Of a stretch of DNA of 64,000 nucleotides, positions 26,099-37,299 are shown in pieces. A program made the position numbers and the translations under genes. Every line of letters begins with the position of its first letter. Position 1 is the stretch's first letter. The notes beneath the pieces are model-generated. The model was not told the DNA's origin. It saw only the letters and a list, made by a program, of their open reading frames with translations, and ran no database searches. This DNA comes from Plantibacter sp. Leaf314 (GTDB lineage Bacteria > Actinomycetota > Actinomycetes > Actinomycetales > Microbacteriaceae), in assembly GCF_001423185.1 (NCBI RefSeq), contig NZ_LMOB01000002.1, positions 253,573-317,572 on the forward strand, read 5' to 3'.

Positions 26099-26395
26099 AT
26101 GGAACTGCAGCGCGACCCGGCCCCGCTCGGCCGCTTCCTCACCGTCAGCGACGCGGCGGAGGTGCTGAACGTGTCGGCGGCGGAGATCGCCGGGCTCATC
26201 GAGACCGGCGAACTGCCCGCGATCCGGGTCGGCCGCAGCGGTCCATGGCGGATCGAGTTCTCGGCACTCGAGGCCTTCATCTCGGGTCGGTACGAGGAGG
26301 CCCGTCGTGCAGGGCTCTGGCACGAGGCCCAGTTCACCGAGCTGTCGGAGTTCTCCGGCGCCCCGACGCTCCGGCCGGTCCTTCCCTTCAGCTGA
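26099..26395 (+). CDS. BldC/excisionase-type helix-turn-helix protein
   Basis: A 98-residue protein with a MerR-like/excisionase winged helix (about 13-60: FLTVSDAAEVLNVSAAEIAG, then GELPAIRVGRSGPWRI) and a C-terminal acidic/aromatic tail. The fold resembles BldC, a developmental DNA-binding regulator that binds direct repeats cooperatively. There is no catalytic domain. The ATG at 26099 is preceded by GATAAT at six bases; the long in-frame reading upstream is in the wrong context and rejected. It is divergent from the SAF/CpaE-like pair and may regulate it. Confidence 0.85.
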   Translation: MELQRDPAPLGRFLTVSDAAEVLNVSAAEIAGLIETGELPAIRVGRSGPWRIEFSALEAFISGRYEEARRAGLWHEAQFTELSEFSGAPTLRPVLPFS

Positions 26396-26429
26396 CGCCG
26401 GCCCTGGCGGACGACCGGCTGCGATCGCG

Positions 26430-27020
26430 TCAGTCCGCCCGCTCGACGACGACGAGTTCCGAGAACGCGATGAGACGGATCTGCTCGACGTCACGCGTGC
26501 GCCTGACGGAGCCGGGCTCGTGCACGGCGAGGTCGAGATGGTCGCGTCCGACGCGGTCGATCGTCCCGGCCCATCGACCGGAGCGCGTGCGCACGAAGAC
26601 GCCGGAGCGTCGGCGAGCCAGGTCGCGCAGGAGGAAGGCGATCGTGAGGCGGTCGAGCAGCCGCGGCTCGTGGGAGGCGACCTCGTCGAGACTCCAGTCG
26701 ACCTGCGTCTGGGTCAACGCGACCGCCGCGACGGCCGAGAGCGGCACGATGACCTCCTGCCGATCCCGCGTTCCGACACTGGCCTGTAACCAGTCCTTGC
26801 CCACGCTCCGCACGCGGAGCCGCCACGTACTCCCGTCGACGAGCTCGACGACCAGCGCTTCGTCGGTGCCGAGATCGGTCTGCAGGGCGAGGACGCGGTC
26901 TCGGACCGTGAGCCGACCGCGTCGGAGCCGCTCCGCCTCCAGCCGCACACCGGCGTCGTCGGCCTCGAGCTCGTCGTCGAGCTGGCCGGCGAGATCGTCG
27001 AACAGGCTGTCCCAACGCAT
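26430..27020 (-). CDS. Conserved actinobacterial hypothetical protein
   Basis: A 196-residue soluble protein I do not recognise by function. It starts MRWDSLFDDLAGQLDDELEA (acidic helix), continues with a beta-rich middle (ALVVELVDGSTWRLRVRSVG, IVPLSAVAAVAL) and ends with a second beta-like repeat (GRWAGTIDRVGRDHLDLAVH). The two halves each look like a small SH3/Sm-like barrel, suggesting internal duplication (inference). A TAGCGT element six bases before the ATG supports this start. It is convergent with the HTH gene and divergent from the Rv3235-type gene. Confidence 0.75.
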   Translation of the reverse strand: MRWDSLFDDLAGQLDDELEADDAGVRLEAERLRRGRLTVRDRVLALQTDLGTDEALVVELVDGSTWRLRVRSVGKDWLQASVGTRDRQEVIVPLSAVAAVALTQTQVDWSLDEVASHEPRLLDRLTIAFLLRDLARRRSGVFVRTRSGRWAGTIDRVGRDHLDLAVHEPGSVRRTRDVEQIRLIAFSELVVVERAD

Positions 27021-27026
27021 ACGCCG

Positions 27027-27032
27027 ACGCTA
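27027..27032 (-). promoter_or_regulatory. -10 element of the 26430-27020 gene (leaderless)
   Basis: TAGCGT on the minus strand ends six bases before the ATG. Confidence 0.45.
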
Positions 27033-27179
27033 GTGCGCCGACCGCCCAGGCGTCGCGAGTTCTCCACAGCGAGGAACCACTCGGGGAAGTGCTGGACATC
27101 GGATCTCTGGCATGGTTAGTTTAACATTCCACATACGGTCGCCCCACTCCGGTCGGCCGTTCGACCCCTCGGAGGCCCC

Positions 27180-27680
27180 ATGACCATCGCTGCACGGCAT
27201 GACGACGACGAGTCCGCGGCGCGCCCGGCGCGCCTCCGGCCGACCGGTCCGCTCCCGGAGCGTCGCACCAGGGAGCCTCGCTCCGTCATCCGCCCGGGGA
27301 GCGACGAGTTCTTCGGACACCAGCCCGCACCCCGGGCCGAGCTCCCCGACCCACGGCCGCTCCTCGAGAACCTCACCCGCAGCGTCATCGAGGTCATCGC
27401 CGGAGCGCGCGATCTCACGCAGCTCGCTCGCTGGATCACGGCCGACGTCCACACCGTCCTGCTGAAGCGGGTCATCCTCGCCGAACGAGCCCGACGCGTC
27501 CGCGGCGTCCCGGGGAGCGTCCCCCTCATCTCGATCGGCACCGTCACCGTCACGGAACCGCGGGACGGCGTCGTCGAATCCGTCGTCATGGTGCACGGGC
27601 GCGCCAGATCCCGCGCCGTCGCCATCCGACTCGAGGGCCTCGACGGCCGGTGGCGAGCCACCTCCGTCAGCGTCCTCTGA
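27180..27680 (+). CDS. Rv3235-family protein
   Basis: A 166-residue protein. The first about 60 residues are disordered and rich in Arg, Pro and charged residues; a compact alpha/beta domain follows (about 62-166: LLENLTRSVIEVIAGARDLT, then LARWITADVHTVLLKRVILA). This matches the actinobacterial Rv3235 family, encoded next to secA in mycobacteria too. Similarity in shape to the SecA/NTF2-like accessory fold suggests a role with the translocase, but function is unproven. It is convergent with secA; a 30-bp perfect hairpin lies between the two stops. Confidence 0.82.
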   Translation: MTIAARHDDDESAARPARLRPTGPLPERRTREPRSVIRPGSDEFFGHQPAPRAELPDPRPLLENLTRSVIEVIAGARDLTQLARWITADVHTVLLKRVILAERARRVRGVPGSVPLISIGTVTVTEPRDGVVESVVMVHGRARSRAVAIRLEGLDGRWRATSVSVL

Positions 27681-27691
27681 GCCCAGGCGAC

Positions 27692-27761
27692 CGCTCCGCT
27701 CACGACGAAGCCCTCCGGACCGATGACTCCTGGTCCGGAGGGCTTCGTCGTGAGCGGAGCG
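27692..27761. terminator. Bidirectional terminator, 30-bp perfect stem
   Basis: A 30-bp perfect inverted repeat with a ten-base loop (27722-27731) fills the space between the convergent Rv3235-type gene and secA, ending one base before the secA stop codon. No T-tract. It is the longest hairpin in the window. Confidence 0.9.
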
Positions 27762-27762
27762 A

Positions 27763-30627
<2,865 letters not shown>

Positions 30628-30824
30628 GAATTGCTCTCCATTACGTGTTCCTGATCTCCACCCGGGTCGACTGACCTGGACGGACGGGGTGCACCAGAAC
30701 GGGGCAGTCCTCTCAACATGTTAGCGGTGAGTCGCTTGAGTGGACCCTGTGTATCGGCCGTCCGCCGATGTCCTCGGAGCGCCGCCGTCCCGCGCGACGG
30801 TCCGGTCAGTAGGCTGGTCGCACC

Positions 30825-30839
30825 ATACGGCGTAGGTAT
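30825..30839. promoter_or_regulatory. Inverted repeat before the padR gene
   Basis: ATAC and GTAT flank a seven-base spacer between a TAGGCT -10 candidate (30810-30815) and the PadR start. PadR proteins bind short AT-rich dyads near their own promoters, so autoregulation is possible. Confidence 0.3.
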
Positions 30840-30853
30840 ATGTGGGAGGTTCG

Positions 30854-31474
30854 ATGTCCGTCAAACACGGTCTCCTCGCGATCCTCGCCTCAGGCGACGA
30901 CTACGGGTACCGGCTGCGTGCGGAGTTCGACCGCCGGACGACACCGACGACGGCGCTCAACGTCGGCCAGGCCTACGCGACCCTCGATCGACTGGAGCGC
31001 GACGGGCTCGTCGAACGCGCGGCGGTGAACGGGCAGGGTCACGTCTTCTACCGGATCACGACCGCGGGTCTGGCCGTCCTCGACGCCTGGTGGTCGACAC
31101 CGGTCACCACGGGCGCCTCACGGGACGAGCTCCCGAACAAGGTCGCGCTCGCGGCGTCGTTGCGCGGGGTCGACGCCCACGGCGTCATCGCGGTGCAGCA
31201 GGCCTGGACCCTCGACCTCGCCCAGGACCTCGACAGCGCACTCGCCGCCCTCCCGCCGACTCCGCAGGGCGACATCGCGTGGATCGGCCTGGACGCGCGG
31301 CGCCGCCGCGCCGCCGCGGAACTCGAGTGGCTCGCGGCGACGTCGGCACGACTGCGCGCGCGCGACCCCGCCTTCGACGTCGGGACCGACACCCCACGAC
31401 GCGGCCGCCCGGCGAACCGGGCGACCGCGTCGGCGGATGGAGCTGGCGTTACTTCGAGCCGTCCTCGAGGCTGA
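30854..31474 (+). CDS. PadR-family transcriptional regulator
   Basis: A 206-residue PadR-type regulator. The N-terminal winged helix covers about 1-80 (MSVKHGLLAILASGDDYGYR, then QAYATLDRLERDGLVER); a C-terminal dimerisation helix lies around 120-180. GGGAGG five bases before the ATG at 30854 fixes the start; an upstream in-frame ATG at 30842 is less likely. It is divergent from secA. Its 3' end overlaps the 3' end of hpf on the other strand by 26 bases. No transporter or phenolic-acid gene lies nearby to suggest the regulated function. Confidence 0.87.
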   Translation: MSVKHGLLAILASGDDYGYRLRAEFDRRTTPTTALNVGQAYATLDRLERDGLVERAAVNGQGHVFYRITTAGLAVLDAWWSTPVTTGASRDELPNKVALAASLRGVDAHGVIAVQQAWTLDLAQDLDSALAALPPTPQGDIAWIGLDARRRRAAAELEWLAATSARLRARDPAFDVGTDTPRRGRPANRATASADGAGVTSSRPRG

Positions 31475-32093
31475 TCACGCCGTAGTCCCAGCCCTTCCGG
31501 CGGTACACGACGCTCGCGCGCTCCGAGGCGGCGTCGATGAACAGGAAGAAGTCGTGACCGACGAGTTCCATGCGGTCCACCGCCTCCTCGAGGCTCATCC
31601 ACTCGGCGGGGAACTCCTTCGTGCGGATCACGACGGGCGAGTAGGCCTCGGGTTCCTCGTCCTCACGGGTCAGCGTCGCGACGCTCCCGGTCGCGACCTG
31701 CTCGATGAGTTCGGGTGCCGCAGGGGTGATGTCGACCCCGCTGAAGCCCTCGCTGCTCGCCGCGTGCAGGGACGTCCGGTGCTTGCCGCGGTGTTCCTGC
31801 TTGCGGTCCTTGGACCGGCGGACGCGCTCGAGCATGCGGGCGATCGCCAGGTCGAAGGCGACGTACTTGTCGGAGCCGGTCGACTCCGCCCGGACCAGCG
31901 GCCCGGGTCCCACGAGCGTGAGTTCCACGCGATCCTCACCCTTGCGACCGTTGGCGTCGTTGTGGCGGGACACCTTGATGTCGAGCGACTGCGCCTGCTC
32001 GACCAGGTGGGCGACCTTCTCCGCCTTCTCGGTCGCGTACTCGCGGAACCGATCGGTGATGCCGAGTCCAAGTCCGACGATGTTGATATCCAC
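31449..32093 (-). CDS. hpf: Long-form ribosome hibernation-promoting factor
   Basis: A 214-residue HPF/YfiA protein. The N-terminal S30AE domain (about 1-105: MDINIVGLGLGITDRFREYA) binds the decoding site; a linker leads to the C-terminal dimerisation domain (about 150-210: VVIRTKEFPAEWMSLEEAVD, DFFLFIDAAS). Long HPFs pair two 70S ribosomes into inactive 100S dimers in stationary phase. The start is GTG at 32093 with GAGGAGG six bases upstream; in-frame codons further upstream are not needed. It is convergent with and overlaps the padR gene. Confidence 0.93.
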   Translation of the reverse strand: MDINIVGLGLGITDRFREYATEKAEKVAHLVEQAQSLDIKVSRHNDANGRKGEDRVELTLVGPGPLVRAESTGSDKYVAFDLAIARMLERVRRSKDRKQEHRGKHRTSLHAASSEGFSGVDITPAAPELIEQVATGSVATLTREDEEPEAYSPVVIRTKEFPAEWMSLEEAVDRMELVGHDFFLFIDAASERASVVYRRKGWDYGVISLEDGSK

Positions 32094-32233
32094 GTTCGAC
32101 CTCCTCATCCGGCTGACCACCCGGTCTCGGGCGGTCTTTCGCGCCGTTCTGCCACCGTAGTGCCCGATGCTGCGGAAGTCATCAGCAGAGTTCGGCGTGT
32201 GTTCACCCGACGGCCGTCCGGGACCTCGATCGT

Positions 32234-32932
32234 TCACCCGTCGACCCGGGCGAGCGCGACGACACCGGCGACGACCCCGCCCGCAGCGTGGACCGCGCGG
32301 ACCGCCTCCGCGACGGTGGCACCGGTGGTGACGACGTCCTCGACGAGGAGGAACCGACGATCGGCGAGCGTCTCACGAGCGACCAGCGCGCCCTCCAGGT
32401 TCGCGAACCGCTCCGCGCGGCCGAAGTCGCGTTGATCGGCCGGCTCCCGGGCCCACCGGAGCGGTCGGCGCGGGCGGGCGCCGAGACGACGGACGATCCG
32501 CTCCACCGGATGGAAGCCCCGCTCCCGCGCAGCGCGTCGTCTGGCCGGGATGGTCGCGATCTCCGGGGCGACGCCGTCCGAAGCCCGCGCCGCCTCGACC
32601 ATGGCGAGCCGGAACGCGGGTTCCAACGCTGCGGCCAGGGGCCGGACGAGCCCGACCCGTGCGTCCTCCTTGTACGCGAGTAGGACCGCGCCGACCAGCG
32701 CGTCGTATCGACGCGCGGCGAGCCCCGGGATGCCGCCCGGGCAGGACCAGCGCACCCCGGCGTCGGACCCGGGTCCACCCGGTGCACACAGACGGGCACG
32801 ACACGGGTCGCAGAGGCCTCGGTCGGGAGACCCGCAACCGGCGCACACCACGGGCACGAGCAGCGACCAGGCGTCGAGACAGGCCGCTCGGGTCGCGACG
32901 ACAGCCGCCTGTCGGTCGAAGGTGAAGGTCAT
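32234..32932 (-). CDS. ComF-family phosphoribosyltransferase-like protein
   Basis: A 232-residue ComF/GntX family protein. A cysteine zinc ribbon near the N-terminus (VVCAGCGSPDRGLCDPC) precedes a type-I phosphoribosyltransferase fold with the PRPP loop FLLVEDVVTTGATVAEA near residue 200. In competent bacteria ComFC helps single-stranded DNA uptake; in Actinobacteria the role is unclear. The ATG at 32932 directly abuts a GGAGG, too close for normal initiation, so an upstream GTG may be used. It sits between hpf and the mtr operon, as in mycobacteria. Confidence 0.82.
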   Translation of the reverse strand: MTFTFDRQAAVVATRAACLDAWSLLVPVVCAGCGSPDRGLCDPCRARLCAPGGPGSDAGVRWSCPGGIPGLAARRYDALVGAVLLAYKEDARVGLVRPLAAALEPAFRLAMVEAARASDGVAPEIATIPARRRAARERGFHPVERIVRRLGARPRRPLRWAREPADQRDFGRAERFANLEGALVARETLADRRFLLVEDVVTTGATVAEAVRAVHAAGGVVAGVVALARVDG

Positions 32933-32940
32933 CCTCCGAT

Positions 32941-32975
32941 GATCCTGCGCCACTGCGCCGTCGCGGAGCAGGATC
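32941..32975 (-). terminator. Possible terminator after lpqB
   Basis: GATCCTGC and GCAGGATC form an 8-bp stem with a 19-base loop downstream of the lpqB stop and upstream of the ComF-type gene. Confidence 0.35.
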
Positions 32976-33027
32976 GATCGAGGAGGCACGCCGGAGGGTG
33001 TGGCGGCAGGGTGTGGAGCGCGGTCGC

Positions 33028-34761
33028 TCAGTCGGGCGAACCCAGCTGCGTCGCGATGAACCGGACGTCGCCGCCCGCTTCCTGCCAGCTCGATCCCCGT
33101 GGGAGCAGGAGCCGACCGTCGCTCGTGAGGGCCCGCAGCTGGGTGAGCCCGTTCCCGCCGACGAGCGTCGTCACGTTCGCCAACGGCGGCACCGGCGCCG
33201 AGCGCCCACCGATCTGCTGCGTGAGGATCGTCGTCTGACCGTCGCCGTCGAGCAGCACGGCGACGGTGATGTCGTCGACCCAGGTGACGGTCTTCGCCTC
33301 CGAGGACATCACGCGGAGCTCGACCGGGTCGCCGAGTCGCAGCGGCGCGTTCCGGTCGCCCCGGATGATCGCTGCGGCCACGAGCCGGGACTGGGTCCCG
33401 TCCCTGAGGAGGGCGACCAGACGGGTCCCCTCCCTGGAGATCTGGATCGAGTCGATCGTGGACGCTCCCGTCCAGCTCGTGGTGACCTGGACCGTGCCGC
33501 CGGCGGCATCGTGCGCGAGCAGAGCCGTGGGCGCGGAGGCCGGGACGGTCCAGGTGAAGCCGAACGGGTCCATCGTCGGCGGCAGCAGCCCCGGCCGGTC
33601 GTCGACGAGCCGGACGTCGCCGTCCGCCTGGACGACCGTGACGCCCGCCGCGGACCGCACCGCCGCCTGGTCGTGGTCGGCCGAGAGCACCGCAGCGTCC
33701 GCTCCGGCCGCGACGACCGCCGCCGAGATCCCGGGCACCGTCTCGATCCCGTCACCTGAGGCGAAGCCGAACTCGTCGCCGCGCTGCACGAGCGCCCTGG
33801 GATCGACGCGCGGGGCGGTGAGGGTCAGCGGCGACACCGTCTGGGTGGAGTTGCCGACCACGGTGATCGCGACGTTCGAGACCGCCGCGACACCGCCCAC
33901 ACTGCCGGACAGCTGCACGAGACTGCTCGTCAGCTGGAGCTGCATCCGCTGGAGGGTGACGGCGTCGGCCTGCAGGGCCGGTTTGGTCAGGTCCACGCGG
34001 GCGGTACCCGCCTCGACCGGGACCGCGTCGCTCGTGAGTGACGTCCCCTCGGGGAACGCCGTCGCGACCGCGCCCTTCAACCACTCCGCGGGCCCGTCGA
34101 GCAACGCCCCGACGATCCTCGTGGCTGTGGAGGCTCTGGACGGGAACCACCGCTGGTCCGGCACGAGTCGGCTGTAGCTCGGGTCGAAGTAGCTCAGCGA
34201 GTACGCCGCGAAGACGTCGGCGAAGGTCGAAGCCTCGAGCACGATGCCGGGTGGAGCGGACGCGATACGCCACTCCCCGCGCACCTGGATGAACCCGTAC
34301 GTCCAGCTGAGCGGCGAGGAGTTCGCCGATTCGCGGTACTCGCCGCGGTCGTCCACCGCGGCCACGGGGCTGACCGTCAACTGCACCGCATCCGCGACGG
34401 GCGCGAAGGTCCGCCCACCCTGGTCGATCGTCACGCCCGCGTCGGGATCCCAGTCGGACCTGAGCTCCGGCGCGAGGAACTCGCGAGCGATCTCGTAGTT
34501 GTTCTGGGGGCTCGCGGCCGCGTCGACGAAACCGCGCAGGATCTGCTCCTGGGTCGCGCCCTCCGTCGGGCCTGGCGCGATGAAGTTGACGTCCACATCG
34601 CCATCGCTCCCCCCGACGGTGCCGCCGTCCTGCACCGAGCCGCCGCGCGGGATGCCGACGCAGGCGGAGAGGACGACGACGAGCAGTACCGGGAGGGCGG
34701 CGGCGGCGAAGCGGCGCGCGACGGATCGTCGGCGCCCAGGTCGTGCGGAGCGGTCAGGCAC
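33028..34761 (-). CDS. lpqB: Lipoprotein LpqB, MtrB accessory factor
   Basis: A 577-residue lipoprotein with a Sec signal and lipobox (VVLSAC, Cys34), a GerMN domain (about 190-300) and a C-terminal beta-propeller-like region. LpqB interacts with the sensor MtrB and modulates MtrA phosphorylation, linking the pathway to envelope state. I start at the GTG at 34761, because AGGAGG lies six bases upstream; an in-frame ATG at 34776 would extend it by five residues. The start overlaps the end of mtrB by eight bases. It is the last gene of mtrA-mtrB-lpqB. Confidence 0.93.
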   Translation of the reverse strand: MPDRSARPGRRRSVARRFAAAALPVLLVVVLSACVGIPRGGSVQDGGTVGGSDGDVDVNFIAPGPTEGATQEQILRGFVDAAASPQNNYEIAREFLAPELRSDWDPDAGVTIDQGGRTFAPVADAVQLTVSPVAAVDDRGEYRESANSSPLSWTYGFIQVRGEWRIASAPPGIVLEASTFADVFAAYSLSYFDPSYSRLVPDQRWFPSRASTATRIVGALLDGPAEWLKGAVATAFPEGTSLTSDAVPVEAGTARVDLTKPALQADAVTLQRMQLQLTSSLVQLSGSVGGVAAVSNVAITVVGNSTQTVSPLTLTAPRVDPRALVQRGDEFGFASGDGIETVPGISAAVVAAGADAAVLSADHDQAAVRSAAGVTVVQADGDVRLVDDRPGLLPPTMDPFGFTWTVPASAPTALLAHDAAGGTVQVTTSWTGASTIDSIQISREGTRLVALLRDGTQSRLVAAAIIRGDRNAPLRLGDPVELRVMSSEAKTVTWVDDITVAVLLDGDGQTTILTQQIGGRSAPVPPLANVTTLVGGNGLTQLRALTSDGRLLLPRGSSWQEAGGDVRFIATQLGSPD

Positions 34762-36445
34762 GTGGATCCTCCTCATCGTCGTCGGGCGAGGTCACCGTCT
34801 GGAGCGAGCGCGTCGTCGGGGCGGTCAGCTCGTCGACGATGGACTCGATCGCGTCGTCCGGGGGCAGGCTGATCGGCGATCGGACGATGTCCGTCCCCGG
34901 TTCGCGCGGGATCGTGAGGCGGAAGGACGAACCGCCCGCCGGTTCCGACCAGACCTCCAGCCAGCCCTCGTGGAGGATCGCGTCCTCGAGCGAGATGGCG
35001 AGCCCGAGGCCCGTTCCACCGATGGTCCGTTTGCGCGACGGGTCCGCGCGCCAGAAGCGGTCGAAGACCCGCTCCGTCGCCTCAGGGGTCATCCCCTGGC
35101 CGTAGTCCCGGACGGCGATGGCGACCGAGGACTCGTTGCTGTCGACCGACACCACGATCGGTTTCCCTTCACCGTGCTCGATGGCGTTGCCGATGAGGTT
35201 GCGCACGATCCGACGGATGCGGCGCGGGTCCATCGGGACCGCCGAGTATCCGCCGGGCGCGACGATGCGGAGATCCGACCCGGTCGGCTCCGCGAGGGGT
35301 CGCAGCTCGTCCACGACCTCCTCGGCGAGATGGACGAGGCTCGTCGGTTCCAGGTCGAGCTCGATGCTCCCCGCGTCGTACCGGCTGATCTCGAGCAGGT
35401 CGGCGAGCAGGATCTCGAACCGGCCCACCTGATCGTGCAGGAGCTCCGCCGTCCGCTCCGTCGCCGGGGGGAACGAGTCCCGCTGGTCGTAGAGCACGTC
35501 ACCGGCGAGCCGGATCGTCGTGAGCGGCGTGCGCAGCTCATGCGAGACGTCCGAGACGAAGCGCTGCTGCACGAGCGAGAGCTCGGCCAGTTCCTTGATC
35601 TGTTTCTGCATGCTCGCGGCCATGCCGTTGAAGGACCTGGCGAGCGTGGCGAGCTCGTCCTCGCCCTTCTCCGGCATACGCACGTCGAGGTCACCACCGG
35701 CGAGGCGTTGGCTCGTCTCGGCGGCGGAGCGGATGGGCGTCGCGACGAACCGGACGATGAACCACGCGGCGCCGCCGACGAGGATCATCAGGCCGACACC
35801 GGCGAGGAACAGGGTGCGTTGGACGAATCCGAGCGTCTGCTCCGACTCGTTCAGGTCGTACCCGAGATAGATCTCGTACGACCCCGCGGTCGGCATCGAC
35901 ACCTCCGACCCGACGACGATGCCGGCGGTCGACGAGCCGTCCGCGGTGGTGAGGGTGACCGACTGCCACTGGAGCGTGTCCGGATCGGCTCGGACCGCTT
36001 CCGTGAGCTCGTCCGAGATCACACCGCCGGCGAGCCCCGGTGACTCGAAGCCCGGCGGCGTCACCTGGCTGAAGTCCTGGCCAGGAGCGCGGTAGGCCGC
36101 GATCAGGCTGCTGCCGGACGTGGTCTGGAGGTCGGTCCGCACCGTGCCCATCAGCTGCTGCAGGGCGACCCGCTCGCTGGCGTCCGAGGCGTCGAGGATG
36201 CTCTGCGCCGAGGCGATGGCACGACTGGAACCGGCGAGCGCCTGCTGCAGCCGGGACTGGAAGAGGTCGTTCCCGATGCTGAAGGAGAGGTAGGCGCCGG
36301 TCAGGAGGATGGCGAGTCCTGACAGCCCGACGGTGATGGCGACGGTCCGGAACTGCAGCGAGCGCCGCCACTGCGAGCGCAGTTGCTGCGGCCACGTCCG
36401 CCAGAGACGCCAGTCGGCCGCCCAGCCGGCGAGTCGGGAGGCCAT
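34754..36445 (-). CDS. mtrB: Sensor histidine kinase MtrB
   Basis: A 563-residue membrane histidine kinase with two membrane segments (about 37-58 and 212-235) flanking an extracytosolic sensor region, then HAMP (about 235-295), HisKA (FVSDVSHELRTPLTTIRLAG) and HATPase (NLIGNAIEHG, VRDYGQGM, GGTGLGLAIS). MtrB phosphorylates MtrA and, in mycobacteria, localises to the septum, coupling replication, division and wall remodelling. The ATG lies six bases after the mtrA stop. Confidence 0.95.
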   Translation of the reverse strand: MASRLAGWAADWRLWRTWPQQLRSQWRRSLQFRTVAITVGLSGLAILLTGAYLSFSIGNDLFQSRLQQALAGSSRAIASAQSILDASDASERVALQQLMGTVRTDLQTTSGSSLIAAYRAPGQDFSQVTPPGFESPGLAGGVISDELTEAVRADPDTLQWQSVTLTTADGSSTAGIVVGSEVSMPTAGSYEIYLGYDLNESEQTLGFVQRTLFLAGVGLMILVGGAAWFIVRFVATPIRSAAETSQRLAGGDLDVRMPEKGEDELATLARSFNGMAASMQKQIKELAELSLVQQRFVSDVSHELRTPLTTIRLAGDVLYDQRDSFPPATERTAELLHDQVGRFEILLADLLEISRYDAGSIELDLEPTSLVHLAEEVVDELRPLAEPTGSDLRIVAPGGYSAVPMDPRRIRRIVRNLIGNAIEHGEGKPIVVSVDSNESSVAIAVRDYGQGMTPEATERVFDRFWRADPSRKRTIGGTGLGLAISLEDAILHEGWLEVWSEPAGGSSFRLTIPREPGTDIVRSPISLPPDDAIESIVDELTAPTTRSLQTVTSPDDDEEDPRA

Positions 36446-36451
36446 GTCGGA

Positions 36452-37135
36452 TCAGCCGGTGACGGCGCCGGCGCGGTACCCGACGCCGCGGACCGTCATG
36501 ACGATCTTGGGGTTGTCCGGGTCTTCCTCGACCTTGGCGCGGAGCCGTTGCACGTGCACGTTCACCAGCCGGGTGTCGGCCTTGTAGTGGTACCCCCACA
36601 CCTGCTCGAGCAGCATCTCGCGGGTGAAGACCTGCTGCGGCTTGCTCGCGAGGGCGAGCAGGAGGTCGAACTCCAACGGGGTGAGGCCGATGACCCCGTC
36701 GGCCCGACGGACCTCGTGGCCGGCGACGTCGACGGTGAGGTCGCCGATGCGGAGCGTCTCGGCGAGGTCGGCGGCCGGGGCGCGCAACCGCGTGCGGATC
36801 CTGGCCACGAGCTCCTTCGGGTTGAAGGGCTTGACCATGTAGTCGTCGGCTCCTGATTCGAGGCCTTTGACCACGTCCGCGGTGTCGGACTTCGCGGTCA
36901 GCATGATCACGGGGACGCCGGACTCCTGCCGGATGAGGCGACAGACCTCGATCCCGTCGATACCGGGCAGCATGAGGTCGAGCAGGACGAGGTCGGGCTT
37001 CGTGTCGCGGAACGCCTGGAGCGCGCCGCTGCCGTCCGCGCAGAACGACGGTTCGAAACCCTCGGTGCGCAGGACGATGCCGATCATCTCGGCGAGTGCG
37101 GTGTCGTCGTCGACGACGAGGATGCGTGCGTTCAT
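36452..37135 (-). CDS. mtrA: DNA-binding response regulator MtrA
   Basis: A 227-residue OmpR/PhoB-type regulator: receiver domain (1-120, phospho-acceptor Asp53, conserved Lys in YMVKPF) and C-terminal winged helix (about 132-225, TPLEFDLLLALASKP, VRGVGYRAG). MtrA is essential in mycobacteria and controls cell-wall hydrolases and division genes. The ATG has GGAG two bases upstream; a plausible -10 (TACGCT) lies at 37199-37204. It is the first gene of mtrA-mtrB-lpqB and is divergent from the MoxR cluster. Confidence 0.96.
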   Translation of the reverse strand: MNARILVVDDDTALAEMIGIVLRTEGFEPSFCADGSGALQAFRDTKPDLVLLDLMLPGIDGIEVCRLIRQESGVPVIMLTAKSDTADVVKGLESGADDYMVKPFNPKELVARIRTRLRAPAADLAETLRIGDLTVDVAGHEVRRADGVIGLTPLEFDLLLALASKPQQVFTREMLLEQVWGYHYKADTRLVNVHVQRLRAKVEEDPDNPKIVMTVRGVGYRAGAVTG

Positions 37136-37263
37136 AGCTCCGTCTCGGGTGTGACCGGCCGGCCGCGCTGCCTGACCGGTGTCCTTACGTCTCGCCTCAG
37201 CGTAGTCGAACTGTCCCCCGGAACCGCCGAAGGTCCGGTCGCGGACCGGCCCGGTGTGACAAC

Positions 37264-37299
37264 ATGGAGGGGTTCGAGACGGCGAGGGGGTGCTGCTGA
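37264..37299 (+). CDS. Possible 11-codon leader peptide ending Cys-Cys
   Basis: ATG at 37264 opens a short frame MEGFETARGCC whose TGA overlaps the ATG of the next gene as TGATG. Leader peptides with consecutive cysteine codons act as cysteine-responsive attenuators in mycobacteria. No -10 at leaderless distance is seen, and GAGGGG inside it also serves as the next gene's ribosome-binding site, so chance is a real alternative. Confidence 0.25.
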   Translation: MEGFETARGCC

